A stretch of 64,000 nucleotides of DNA from Ypsolopha sequella (taxonomy: Eukaryota > Arthropoda > Insecta > Lepidoptera > Ypsolophidae): the NCBI GenBank assembly GCA_934047225.1, contig OW203991.1:3472001-3536000 (forward strand), written 5' to 3'. The notes beneath the pieces are model-generated. The model worked only from the letters and a program-made list of their open reading frames with translations, searched no databases and was not told the DNA's origin. The translations under genes were made by a program, and so were the position numbers. Each line of letters begins with the position of its first letter. Position 1 is the stretch's first letter. Of the stretch, positions 32,131 through 43,905 are shown in pieces.

Positions 32131-32618
32131 GAACATTTAAATCAAATAGAAAGGCTAAGTGGGCGTGTCACGCGCGCCACAACTACTGTTGAACATCAAT
32201 ACTTAGACCGAAACACGCGATCACTGCCCATAGTCGCACGCGAACCGTGACTCTGTGAACAGCTCTGGCTAATCTAAAGAGAAATGCTGTCTTGTGCAAT
32301 AATTACTTGCAGAATCACGAATAAGAAAGCAAACCGGAAAAATTGAGATATTTCCTTTCACCTGTAATTATAAAAACTTTGTATAATATGAGAATTTTAG
32401 ATAAATAACTACTTTACTCATGGCGACAACAAAAATATACATTACCGGCAATGTACGCTCACAATTTTGGCTAAGATGTAGTAAACAAGTAATGTATGCT
32501 CTCCCTACTTGTCAAACTTGCTCGCTAGTGTTGTGCCGTATCGTGGTGTCACACAATCGATAGACGTTTTTTATTCCTTGAGCGATATTCTTAAAATAAG
32601 ATTTAAGATAAAACTTTT
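32131..32618. other. Unassigned sequence
   Basis: Nothing is recognised. Confidence 0.4.
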
Positions 32619-33609
32619 ATAACATTCGAGAAGCCGTTGTCAGTTACCCCAAAATCGACCGGATAACTGTACAAGCAAGGAGAAAAGTGAATAAGTGTGC
32701 GTTTATTTCCTCTACGGTGTAATTATTGGCTATGCATAAATACATATTTTTAAAAATACATGACATATTTGTACAGTCGAGAACAAAAGTATTCGTGTGA
32801 AATGTATGAAAAAAAAATGAAAAGTGTTAAAGCGTGTTTTAATTACTCTACAATGTAATTCTAAGCTACGTATATGTATGTCTGAAAACATTTATCAAAA
32901 TATATAGGGTAAAATGTACAGTCGAAGTCAAAAGCTTTGGGATAAAATATTTAAAAATGTATGAGTGTGTGATTATTTAATCTATAGGGTAATTCTAAGC
33001 TATGCACATGTCCAATTGATTATTTATCAAGATATAGGGAATCTGTAGAGTCGAGGAAAAAAGTTTTTGCTAAAATATTTAAAAGTATGTAAATGTGTGT
33101 TTAATTATCCAACAGGGTAATTCTAAGCTATGCATGCATATCTTGAATATATATTTACCGTAGTTACGGTATGAGATTTGGTATAACATACTAAAGGTTT
33201 ATACAAAATATATAGAAAAAAAGAGCTTGGAATTACACTGAAGAGTAAATAAACACACACTTCCTTGACCGTACAGATGCCCCTTATATGTTGATAAATA
33301 AGTATTTAATCATATGCATAGCTTAGAATTACCACATAGAGTAAATAAAATACACTTTTACACTTGCAAATGTTTTTTCATACATTTCACCCGAAAACTT
33401 TTGTTCTCGACTGTACAAATATATCATAGATATTAAAAAATAAGTATTTATACTTATGCATAGCTTAGAATTACACCGTAGAGTAAATAAACATACACTT
33501 GTACGGTTTTAAATATTTTCTTATACATTTTATATGAAAACTTTTCTCCTTGATTGTACAGTTACCCGGTCGATTTTGGAGTAACTGTTAACGGTTTCTC
33601 AAATGTTAT
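32619..33609. mobile_element. Foldback-type element with arms built of sub-repeats
   Basis: Outer ends ATAACATTCGAGAAGCCGTT and AACGGTTTCTCAAATGTTAT are inverted repeats. Just inside are CAGTTACCCCAAAATCGACC and its partner. The left arm holds four diverged direct units starting TGTACA or TGTAGA at 32669, 32770, 32915 and 33044, each containing TAATTCTAAGCTATGCA or a variant. The right arm holds three units in the opposite orientation ending near 33275, 33417 and 33560. This layout resembles Drosophila FB elements. No protein coding is seen. Confidence 0.85.
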
Positions 33610-33780
33610 TATAACACCTATTTTATGTCACCTAACACAAATGTATTGGTGGTATTGGACCAAAACGCCCATTCTCCTTTGAAATGGGATTTTCCATAAG
33701 AGTGTTTATGAAAAATCCAATTATTTTGAAGCTACCATAATATAATTTAAAATACGTTAAATCTTAATATATTCGTCGGT

Positions 33781-33876
33781 GAAACGCGGGTGTACCGAGT
33801 GTGGACTGTAACTTGCATTTCACAGTTCACACTCGGAATACCTCTGATACCCCCTCGGGGATTCATGTCGTGACCA
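33781..33876 (+). mobile_element. SINE 3' fragment
   Basis: AACGCGGGTGTACC, ACAGTTCACACTCGGAATAC and CCCCCTCGGGGATTCATGTC match the 3' part of the SINE at 16229-16550, here in plus orientation. The tRNA head is absent. Confidence 0.8.
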
Positions 33877-34483
33877 TATATTATCATTATTACTGATCAC
33901 TTACAAAGTTTTAAGTGTGAATTTGGCTATATCAATGAAATCACCTAATATACACCTAATACACGTTAAAACAATTTTACTAAAATATGTAAAACAAGAT
34001 AATAAAAATAGAAAAAAAAACAACACACAAATTGTCTCAGAGCAAATTGGTTTCTCGATTGATTATAAAAAAAGTTAGTCGAAGTTTTACGTTAAGAAAA
34101 TACATCTGTTCCCATCCCTAGCAATAAATCATCACGTCATATAATCAGACTGTGTTTAATATTAAGTTCGCAATACCGCTCCGGTCAAGTTATCAACCAC
34201 CTAAAGCCGGTAGGTTTATAATGGTCACATCGTATCAAAACTAAAACGTCGTAAATGAAATCGTTTGTTTGAAAAATACACCGTTTTACACAGAGATACG
34301 GTAGTTTTTTCATTTGATAAGTTTTCGATATAAGTCATTTGTTGTGCGTAGAAAGAACAACCATTTGGATTAAAGTTTTGAGAGTATTTCAATTACGACA
34401 AGGTGTGTGCCTGTGGGTGTGAGGCGACAAAGGTTCTGGTACGCATACAGCTCCAAGGCCTTTCTAACTATTTAAATGTTCTG
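33877..34483. other. Unassigned sequence
   Basis: GATCACTTACAAAGTTTTAA and ATGAATTTGG-like words near 33894-33925 hint at a decayed family T end. Nothing else is seen. Confidence 0.35.
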
Positions 34484-34562
34484 AGAATCCGTCCCTCTCG
34501 CACTGAGGGTTTTTTCGCATGTGGAGTAAAAGGGACGCTAAAACTTTTTCATATCGCCGTAA
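34484..34562 (+). mobile_element. TTAA MITE family A, terminal fragment
   Basis: GAATCCGTCCCTCTCGCACT, GAGGGTTTTTTCGCATGTGG and ATATCGCCGTAA match the right end of family A. The left part is lost. Confidence 0.75.
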
Positions 34563-35545
34563 TATGCTGCCAACAGTCAAATCTTATCTGATTATCTGTC
34601 TGTAGTTTTATTATTACAGAAGGGTGTCTAGTACGTTCCGTCGATACAGTGTCTTTCCATCATACTTGCTTTCTTGCACATTCTTGCGCGTGCTAGCTGC
34701 AGTCCGAGGTTTTTACACACACAAACACGTTTTTATAACCCTTGTTTGTAGTAGTAAACAATTAAATTAAAGTCTAGGGAAATATATTGGTATTATTGGG
34801 GATATATACTAGACTGTATACACAATGGAAACACGATTTGAGAAAGTTGGCTCGATAGAATAAATTATCTTTTGGAGCAATTTTTTCCTCTTTTTCCTTT
34901 TTAATATAAATAAGTAATTTGATATGATGATTCATTTACTAAAATAAAGTTAATAGATAACTGGAGCGTTTATACACGATAGTTTTTTATTTAAGAACAA
35001 TATAATGAAAATAACAACGAAAAATATAGGAAAAGTGCAAAATTTTGGTTATTTTCTTTACTCTTTACACATAAAGAAAAATATAGAGACAAAGGCAAAC
35101 GCTCGGTGCGTCCTTAACCGGTTTTCTGTTTTGAATGTATAGAATAATGTGCCCAATAAAAATTCTTCTAGTTTCCTCATTAATTCTCAAAATGGCTTCA
35201 ATGTTTCTTCTGAAAAACTCCAACAGATAGATTTACCAGAATCTTTAGATCCTTTGTACGATAAGCAGAAACTTGGAATCTTTGATTCGTTCCGATCATT
35301 ACACCAAAACCTTAAATGTTTGGACTTGAACCGTGAAATGGTTTGCGTCTTTATCTTGGATTCTGATCTCCAAAGTTTGGTTCCACACATTTTCCTAATC
35401 TCAAATGTTTTGTAGTTGAAAAAGATTCCTCAAAAATGATTAAGCTATATACTCGCTCACAAAAAGAAAAAACTAATTGTTATTAAATGAAAACTGTTTA
35501 TTTAAGGTTTTGGACAACTAGAGAGACTAGAGACTTGTCAGACTA
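34563..35545. other. Unassigned AT-rich sequence
   Basis: A plus-strand frame of 88 residues at 35149-35415 has no motif and is not called. Confidence 0.4.
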
Positions 35546-35738
35546 GAGAGATCATCGCCACTTTACGTGTAGGGGAGGTATCCTAAAAAAACTTTTTTTA
35601 AATTTCACCGTACCACTTTATCGGCGTGATAAACATGTATAAATGGTCTCTAATCTAAGCCGCGGACAGACAGACAGACAGACGGACATGGCAAAACTAT
35701 AAGGGTTCCTTGTTGTTGACTAAGGAACCCTAAAAATA
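35546..35738 (+). repeat. GGAACCC repeat family F, truncated copy
   Basis: CACTTTACGTGTAGGGGAGG, AGACAGACAGACAGACGGAC and CTAAGGAACCCTAAAAA match 41326-41531 and the 3' end of 37203-37496. This family is common in lepidopteran DNA. Confidence 0.75.
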
Positions 35739-35917
35739 GCCACAATCTCCGCGCTAGGCCGGGCCTGTCCAATACCTACATTCTGTGATAATATAAAAAA
35801 AAAACATAAATTATAAATCATATTCTATTCATTTCTATTTATTATAGAAATCACTTTCCTTTACTAAGTAATTTTAAAAACATATTGCGAATTTTGTATT
35901 TGTAGTGCCAGTTTTAG

Positions 35918-36180
35918 GTTCCATACCCGAGTGGTACCAAACGGGACCCTATTACTAAGTCTCCGCTGTCTGTCCGTCCGTCTGTCTGTAAGTTTGTCCG
36001 TCCGTCTGTCTCAAGGGTCTACAGTTTCAGCCGTTATAGGTAGCCAGTTGAAATTTTTACAGAATACGTTTTGGTAAAGCAAAATTTAAAAAATAAAAAG
36101 AATTTAAACCCAAGTGGGTCCCATACAAAATACCTCGAAATAGTAGCGTTTTTTAACGTTATCACCCCCTTATCTCCGAA
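35918..36180 (-). repeat. GGAACCC repeat family F, inverted copy
   Basis: TTTTAGGTTCCATACCCGAG, GGGACCCTATTACTAAGTCT and runs of CCGTCCGTCTGTCTG are the reverse complement of family F. Confidence 0.7.
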
Positions 36181-36524
36181 ACAAGAGGACCGAAAAAAAT
36201 TAAAAAAATCATGGCAATACGTAAGTAAAACTTGACTAACTTAAAAATCTGCAAAATAAGACTTTAAGGGAATCATTGAGTTGGCGGCCGCGGCCGCGAT
36301 AGGTACAGATCGTTCAAAGTTATTTTACCTCTAGGCTGATCAAAAATGTTTCTTAAGTTTTGGACATAGAACAGCTGTCAGAGGTAAAATACCTGTGAAC
36401 AGTCTGTATTTGAAAAAAACTATAGCCGTCTTATTCCCGCTGCGCGGCGCACTTGCAAGCGAGTCGCCCCGCGCGCTTCCCGCAACCTTATTCTGTGAGG
36501 CGTCCGTATTCTGGTAATGTAAAG
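36181..36524. other. Unassigned, GC-rich patches
   Basis: Includes GGCGGCCGCGGCCGCGATAG near 36283 and GCGCGGCGCACTTGCAAGCG near 36444. No gene is recognised. Confidence 0.4.
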
Positions 36525-37992
36525 AGGTGCGATTGTGTAAGGTTGGTCATAGATGAAAAATCTATACCATTGTCAAGGATCGTGTAGGGCAAATTCGAAT
36601 TGTGTAAAACTGTCCATAAAATGAAGTCCGAAAAGTGACCGAAGGTTTAGAAATGACCGATGGTTTAAAAAATACGAAATGAAATTGCGTTTTATTGTGT
36701 ACTACCTACGTAAAATGAAATTTGATAATTTATTTACTTTAAAATTATGTCAAACACAAAAATAATAGATCTTTTTGATTACATTTTTTAAATCCACCAC
36801 AAAAATTAATTTTTATAATTTAAAACATAGAATTCAATCGAACATTATCTCCATGCAACTCGTATAACCTAACGCAACAATTGAAGTAAAACCGAGTTTC
36901 AGCTGCTCGACCCCAGGTGGTGGCATAAGTTTACTACTCAACAGTAGATGTAGTTGAAGAGCTTGACACGGGATTACTTTTTTTACTAGATGTGATGTCT
37001 AAAAGAGACAGCGCTATATCTTATCGTATTATTTGTCTTCGTCCGAGTTTTGTAGTTATAATAACGCGTCATAGTTTCGAATCAATTCAAGTGTCAAGTC
37101 AAATGCAACTGCAAGATATTTTTGAATCGATCGGTGTTTTATTTTATAGTATGTTTATTTTTCATATTAGTATGACGAAATAGCAACCGAACCAAAATAC
37201 AAAAACCGGCCAAGTGCGAGTCGGACTCGCGCACGAAGGGTTCCGTACCATTATATATAAAAACGGCAAAAAAACATGTCTGTTGTATGGGAGCCCCCTT
37301 AAATATTTATTTTATTCTGTTTTTTAGTATTTGTTGTTATAGCGGCCACAGATATACATCATCTGTGAAAATTTCAACTGTCTTACTATCACAGTTCATG
37401 AGATACAGCCTGTTGACAGACGGACAGACAGACGGACAGCGGAGTCTAAGTAATAGGGTCCCGTTGGTTACCCTTTGGGTACGGAACCCTAAAAAGTAAG
37501 AAAAAATATTTTAATCTGTGGCCGAACTGCCCTAAACCTTTTCATAATATCTTTCCTACAAAAATATAACCCCAAACTGTGTTCATATAAAAAACAATTC
37601 TTATTTCAGTGCCAAAGCCAAGGGTTTTGACTAAAAAGCACCAGAATTTTAATTAATTTAACATCATTTATTGATTTTAATGGTAGAATAAAAATTGTTT
37701 TACCTAATTTTATTCCAAAATAATCACAAACACTTACCGTTAAACTATTGTAATAGACTACAAGTCGCCGCAATCATTTGACATTAGCGATGAACTAAAA
37801 AATCTTAGACAATTCGAATTATCTGTCAATCTTAACAAATCATTCACTCTTTGTCTAAAATAACAATACAAATCGTAAAGCATCTATGAATACCATAGAC
37901 AATTTGAATTGGCCGTTTGACAAGTGAAATGATTAGTTTTAAGCTATCAAATGAATACGATTTCATGACTATTTTCTTACACAATCGCACCT
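36525..37992. mobile_element. Candidate element with 19-bp inverted ends
   Basis: AGAGGTGCGATTGTGTAAG and its reverse complement CTTACACAATCGCACCTCT bracket about 1.47 kb that holds a nested family F copy. The right end extended by one base reads CAGAGGTG inwards, a start seen in many hAT elements, but no matching 8-bp duplication was found. Confidence 0.55.
37203..37496 (+). repeat. GGAACCC repeat family F, near-complete copy
   Basis: Opens CCGGCCAAGTGCGAGTCGGA and CTCGCGCACGAAGGGTTCCG and closes GACAGACGGACAGCGGAGTC then GGTACGGAACCCTAAAAA. It lies inside the inverted-end element. Confidence 0.85.
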
Positions 37993-40330
37993 CTGGTTTT
38001 CATGTTTAGTTTATGAGTTTAGAGAAAGAATCATTAATTAGAGTAAAATAACACATGTTATATACGTAAATAAATCCAAAATTTGGGTTGATTGGTTGTT
38101 TAGTAAGACTAATTGAACGGGCAAAGTTAGGCAGATATTTAAATTTATTTGTAGCGTATTTGGATATTTATTTGTAGCTCTTCTGGAAGGATGGGTTTTT
38201 TGTGCGAAACGTCCTGACAAAATCAATATATTGTCCTGCTGGCAGTACGTATTTTGTATGAAAATTTGACTTGTCCGTCTGGCAGTACAATGACCTTGAC
38301 CCTGAACGGCACAACGTTATCTTGTCCACTCAGTATGACATTTATGTTTTCTTTGTCAGGATGGTCGTTACTGACACCCAATTTTCTTTGAAAGCTAAAA
38401 AACAAACAAATTATTCTAAATAATCATTAAAGCCTCTAACGTTTCAATAGTTCTGTTATCAAGCAGTGATTTATATTTTACTGAATGAAGATTCAGCAGC
38501 TAGATACTTAGGTACTCCCTCATTACCCTTTCTTGATTTAAATTATCTTGTCCTCTCGGTAGGACATATATATTTTCTTTGTCAGAATGGTCATTCATTA
38601 CTGACACCTAAATTTCTATGAAAGATATAATATTTTAATAATATACATATAAAATATTAACTTCACAATTTGTATTTCTTTTACCTCGAATTCATATACT
38701 ATTTTATCATTGACGTAAAGATTATATTTTATGCTCTGTGCCTATTTGAGACCGAGGAGTCGTCGACCTTTATTTTGGTAAACTCGCTTGGCTTTACCAG
38801 AACCGTAGTACTTTATTATTCTTTTATTACCCATTATTTACCATTTATTATTGTCTTCTACAATGTTAATTTATTTAATAAATGATACAGCAAACTAACC
38901 TAACCTATACATTACACTTACACTTATTGCACAAAAACAAAACAAAAGGGAATATTTACATTACTATACACAACACACCACTAGTTCACAATATTATACA
39001 AAATCGTAATCGTCAAATGCACTTCACTACCACAAAAACACCTGATATTTAGCCAAAATTTTCTTTCCACTTTCTATGTGTTTTTCATTGCCCGAAATAA
39101 AGACATTTTATTTTTTTATTTTTGCGTGACGGGATCGTGTCGTTTGACTCTAAGCGCCTGATTAATTTTAAAAGCAATAATCAAAATCGTTAGATCTTGT
39201 TTTGGTATTTTTTTTTGCAGGCGCTTTTAAATATTTTCAAGCTTTTTTTCCTTTTATAACAAATTGAATAAAAAAGAATCTCATAGGCATCTTTACTTCT
39301 TTGAACCATACCTGAATATGTGATGTCTTCTGCATTTTAGCCCGTATTTGGTGAGAAACTGATAATAAACAGTTTCTTATTTTTATGACTTTGTAGTAAC
39401 GCGTGAAGCTTATTATAGCTTTAAATGATAAATTATGTAAAAACAAATTCCAAGGGGTCTTAGAATAAGGATCAACGTATGTTTATGCAGAGCTGCAATT
39501 TCCTAAAGCGACAGGATGCAGCGTCTTCGAAATTCTAAAATGTCGAATTTCACATTTTGTCCGGGATAATCGCCTTAATACGAGGCCTTCCTTAGGCGCA
39601 CAGCGGCTTTGCAATTATAACCCGTAGATTAACTTTCATAAAGTTGAAAATCGCTTGAGACGATTCAGTATGAGTCTAATTTTAAGATTAAAATTTACTA
39701 AAATTACAAGATTGCATTTAAGTAATTTTCAAACTTGCATTGGTTAATAAGCAAGATTTTCGTATTGATTGTAATATATGACACATACAAATTAAATGGA
39801 TTAAACGCAAAATCAAAAAAACACCCAGAAAGAGACTATTTTCAAAAAACAAAGTTTTTCAATTAGGTAACGCTACTTACAACGTAAAGATAAAGGTTTG
39901 AAAAAACATATATATAAGTTTCATATTGGTTGCGTCTGTGGTAGATTCAGTACAATCGTTCAAAAACTGTTGAAAAAGGAAGGCCTCCTCTTAATAACAA
40001 ATATCTTGAGTTGCTCAAAAATGTTCACTAGTGTACTCGTACCTTTATCATAGAGCAAAGATGATTTATCTATGTAGATACACATATTATCACTTTCTGG
40101 AATTTTTCGTCACATAAACAAATCTAAACTTATGATCGATTTCTGTGGAAATGTATAAATCAAGAAGTTTGTAAAAAGTGTACCTCGTAAATAAACCACG
40201 GGTTCCGTCAACGTAGATGTAATCTGTTTCACAATACGCTTCATTAGACAATTCACTTGAAAACAAAAAAAACGTCGTCACGACTTGGATCTCCGATCTC
40301 ATAGTCCGTACTCGTACACCCACGTTTCAC
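37993..40330. other. Long stretch without recognised genes
   Basis: Four diverged CTTGTCC-type words and an ~80-bp direct duplication (38320-38400 and 38546-38630, sharing TTTTCTTTGTCAG and TACTGACACC) are present. The minus frame at 38223-38405 overlaps these repeats and has no motif I recognise. CTAACCTAACCTA near 38893 is too short to be telomeric. Confidence 0.4.
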
Positions 40331-40334
40331 GGGC

Positions 40335-40540
40335 GTTGTTTCGTCCCAGCAAAAAACAGCTAAACGTGCCATCCAAAGCACGCAGACCAAACACAAATGT
40401 ACCCCTCCGGGATTTGAACCCACGACCTGCAGATTAGTGGCCGAGTACTTAAACCACTAGACCATAGAGGATTGTGAGGGAAACTTGAATGCCCTAAAAA
40501 GCGTGTATTTGTCCCCGAAGTATGGCGATAGTAGGTCCCA
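40335..40540 (-). mobile_element. tRNA-derived SINE head or tRNA pseudogene
   Basis: On the minus strand, CTCTATGGTCTAGTGGTTTA (box A-like) is followed by CAGGTCGTGGGTTCAAATCC (box B). The acceptor arms pair poorly, so it is not a working tRNA. Downstream sequence (TTTGTGTTTGGTCTGCGTGC) is presumably the SINE body. Confidence 0.65.
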
Positions 40541-40861
40541 CCCAACCCTTATCATATTGGAAGTGGAAGGTAAAAATCCTCGGTGAAAAGAGGGTGTACG
40601 AGTGTTGACTATATTAGTGACAGTCTTCCTTAGCAAAAGCTCAAGCAGCTCAGCTATTTTGAGCTGTACAGACAGGCTCCTAAACCACCTCTCCTGTATT
40701 TTTTGACAGAGCCCTAAAATCAATATCGGTTAAGGTCTCTATCGCTATCACCATGCCCACCATTGTTTGTGCTCAAGTGTACTGACTGAATCATTGTCGA
40801 CTACGTGTACAATGATACATGAACTAATGTTGAAGATATCGTATCGACAGCAAACAAACAA

Positions 40862-41531
40862 AAAACCGGGAAAGTGCGTGTCGGGCCACAATATGAGGAC
40901 TTCTTCTCCAAGTACATTTTATACGTTTGTCGACTAATACAGATCGCACCAAACTTCTAGTACGCTCGGAAGTTGCTCTTCCCAAGAACGGCCCATACAT
41001 TTTGTGCCTGCTGATGCGAATCACCCCGTGTTTAGAGGGGACTAAAAGTTTGGCGCGATCTGTACTCGTTAACTTGTAAAGCAATAGTAGCTGTAATAAT
41101 TTTCCTTTTAATTTCGTTATGATTTTTTTCACGTCTCCAAATACAACCGTTTCGCTGGCAGGGGGGGGACACTTGACTCTAACAAAAATTAACACTTTTA
41201 AGCTTAATATTTCGCAAACGGCACCCTGGATCGAAAAATAGTCTTGTCACACCTCCAATATTTTTAAATTATCTATCCAACAACACCCCACACTTGGGGA
41301 TAGACGAGAAAAAAAAATTCATGCCCACTTTACGTGTAGGGGAGGTACCCTAAAAAAAATCTTTTTCAAAATTTTACTGTACCACCTTATTGGTGTGATA
41401 AATATGTATACCCATGCCAAATTACAGCTTTCTAGTACTAATAGTCCCTAAGCTAAGCCGCGGACAGACAGATAGACAGACGGACATGGCGAAACTATAA
41501 GGGTTCCTTGTTGTTGACTACGGAACCCTTT
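40862..41531 (+). repeat. GGAACCC repeat family F, long copy
   Basis: Starts AAACCGGGAAAGTGCGTGTC and ends GACTACGGAACCCTT. It includes CACTTTACGTGTAGGGGAGG and GACAGACAGATAGACAGACG. A smaller inverted-repeat insert (ACAGATCGCACCAAACTT and AAGTTTGGCGCGATCTGT, about 40931-41063) lies within it. Confidence 0.65.
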
Positions 41532-41545
41532 AAACTGGTCAAGAG

Positions 41546-41745
41546 CTTCGACCAAAATAAAATGAGTGGACGGGCCTTTTCTTAACAATTTGCTCCCTCA
41601 TTACGAGTCTAAGCAATTGGATATATACTTCAATACCTAATTGTAAGCCTTTATTTTGCTTTTTCGTAGTACTCGTATCTTTGCACTTTGGAAATGCACA
41701 AGAAGGCATTTTTTCGTCAGTTATTTGGATGGCAACCTGTATATC
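41546..41745 (-). mobile_element. P-like element, one-ended copy with THAP-like start
   Basis: Starts CTTCGACCAAAATAAAAT, the same terminus as 46452-46761, and aligns to it for about 200 bp before stopping. The minus strand encodes MPSCAFPKCK, which fits the Cys-x4-Cys opening of a THAP zinc finger (family knowledge), then QNKGLQLGIEV. The right half is missing. Confidence 0.65.
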
Positions 41746-41954
41746 GTATCGATGATTGAACTCGTTGCCAACAATGAAAGCCACAAGCTGTATTATTATA
41801 TAAAAGAATTTTCAGTTTAAGGCTTTTTAGTAATGATGAATACAACATATAAAAAACAACTGGACGCTTATGCAAATGATATACTGAAGTGACATTTCGT
41901 TGGTAAAATCTCTTTATCATAATTTCTCTCAAAGTAGTAACAACAAAAAAAGTC

Positions 41955-42150
41955 AATACTAATAGATAGATAGATAGATAAAAACTTTATTCAAAGCCTC
42001 TTACATAAAAAACACAAAAAGTACACTTTTAGAGCTTAACAAAACAAATACATTATAATCCTTAAAATAATGATAATCTTTGACATAGAGGCTGAAAGGG
42101 CGCTGGCTCAGCATACGCCACAGAAAAATCTGTGACACTGATATTCTGCC
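41955..42150 (-). mobile_element. LINE 3' end with (TATC)n tail
   Basis: Read on the minus strand: TAAGAGGCTTTGAATAAAGT followed by TTTTATCTATCTATCTATC. An AATAAA signal plus a tetranucleotide tail is typical of CR1/RTE-type 3' ends. No coding part is seen. Confidence 0.6.
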
Positions 42151-42647
42151 AGTACCATGCGTTAAAAAGATCTATGTCGGCTAATCAAATTAAGACAAGA
42201 CCTCATAAAATTGGGATGGTAAATATACTTACATGTAATAAATTTGACAATAACAAAAATAAAATAGACACATATAATGAGAAAAGGGGGAGGGAGAAGA
42301 TGCTTATTTATCACCATTTTCATGATTTGCCACTAAGCATGCTGCTTTTGTTAATATGATTTTTATTTCCTGTTCTTGACAGTGCCACAGTATAAGGAAG
42401 TAGACAGTATTCTATCTTCATACAAACGGGCTGAAACGAACCCCTCCCATAACTCGGTTCAACTCAGTTTACGACAGTCACGGTCGCACGCACCACAGTT
42501 ACGTACGCACGTTGCCGCGTTGATACTGTAAGCCGGTTCCGCGCATTTTCGTAATTATGGAACGAAATTATAGAATATGTTGTGCATTGTATGGCTGTTT
42601 AAATTGAATAATGCGTCAATTTAATATAGCATTATCAAATACGTAAA
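42151..42647. other. Unassigned sequence
   Basis: Nothing is recognised. Confidence 0.4.
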
Positions 42648-43094
42648 CAGTCGTCAAATTAGCAGCTCGACGTTTGTCGGTACGAATTTTGACGGAAATG
42701 ACATTGAAATTGATATCAGCGCGCAATGCGTAGTCGCTGTTACGACGGTCGCTACGTCCTTGATAGGGCGAAACAGGAGAAAATAATACTTTTCACATGG
42801 ACGTGATTGTTCGATTGAATAATCCTATGTTATGTTTATAGTTATTAAGTTTTTCTATTTATCAAATCATAAATGATATAAATCGACCAAGCCGCTTAGG
42901 AGCAGTAGCAAATTCAAGCCAAAAAACACCATCCGGTTGAAATTTTTTTTCATATAGAAATTTTGGAATTATGAAAAAGAAAAATGTTGCACATGTTGTC
43001 TTAGAGTTGATAATTCATAACAATTTTTTTTTTTGGATTGGCTATAAACAAGGAATAGGCTTTAGAGAGTATTTGGCGATATTAAGCCCCTTAA
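42648..43094 (+). mobile_element. TTAA-flanked MITE family D, copy 2
   Basis: Aligns to 27426-27899 from CGTCAAATTAGCAGCTCGAC to a terminal CCCCTTAA. The left TTAAGGCG end is eroded. Confidence 0.7.
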
Positions 43095-43450
43095 GCGCCC
43101 AGCGGCCGTAGGTATTGATTTCAAGGACACCGCCCAGTTTAACTACTGTGTACTTCTTTATATATAAACTGTGACAGTGCAGGCGGTCATTAATTAATTC
43201 CCTACCAGTTCATTTACCTAAACGAATTATCTGTGGAATCTCGCCCTAATTACCTGCTAGACAAGAATCATTGTCGTAAATCTTACGAGATGCCTATCGT
43301 TCAGTTTTATTGTTTCCGTTACCACCATGTTTAGGGTAATGAGATGTATTTTAACACTCGTAGAGTCTTCAAAAAAGAAATTCCAAGGGAATTTTTCCTG
43401 GTCTGCCTATCATTGTTGGGGAAAGTTATTATAGTTGGAGAGCTGGTTAC
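43095..43450. other. Unassigned sequence
   Basis: Nothing is recognised. Confidence 0.4.
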
Positions 43451-43900
43451 TTAAGGCGATACGTAAAAGATTTAGCGTCCCTGTTACTCCATATGCGAAA
43501 AAACCCTCAGTGCGAGTGGGACAGATACGTGGAAAAGTAGCAAAAAGTCGGTTTTTTATTAATATAAAATGTACAAAAAGATTGTACTATTTTATCAAAA
43601 AGATTTTCAGAGGAGACTTTAAAAATACATCATTTTATCCACATTTTGAATGCAATTTCACAATGAAATTAGTTAGGATTTCAGAATTACAGGAAAATAT
43701 AAAACAATTTATAGGTCTTTTTGGATGACTTTGTAGTACTTTGATTCCATCGAGAAAATTTCATTCAATTGCGTTTTATTTCAGTGAGAATCTTAATCAA
43801 ATACTCGGTAAACATTTACCCAAAAATGAAATACGTAGATGACGTTATAGCGGAGTAAATGGATTCGAAAAAACCCCATTTTTTTCAGGTATCACCTTAA
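43451..43900 (-). mobile_element. TTAA-flanked MITE family A, full copy
   Basis: TTAAGGCGATACGT at the left and GGTATCACCTTAA at the right give inverted ends with TTAA borders. It contains ACTCCATATGCGAAAAAACC and GTGCGAGTGGGACAGATACG. It is longer than the 49734 copy because the internal sequence differs. Confidence 0.85.
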
Positions 43901-43905
43901 GAATG

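Noticed and set aside
35149..35415. Possible 88-residue gene
   Set aside because: No domain, no splice signals that extend it, and a comparable frame exists on the other strand.
38223..38405. Minus-strand 60-residue frame with GQDNVV and LPDGQVKF
   Set aside because: It overlaps an interspersed CTTGTCC-type repeat and a local duplication. Not convincing as a gene.
38888..38906. Telomeric (TTAGG)n tract
   Set aside because: Only two to three units are present, expected by chance in AT-rich DNA.
40395..40480. Functional tRNA gene on the minus strand
   Set aside because: Box A and B are present, but acceptor and T stems pair poorly and SINE-like sequence follows.
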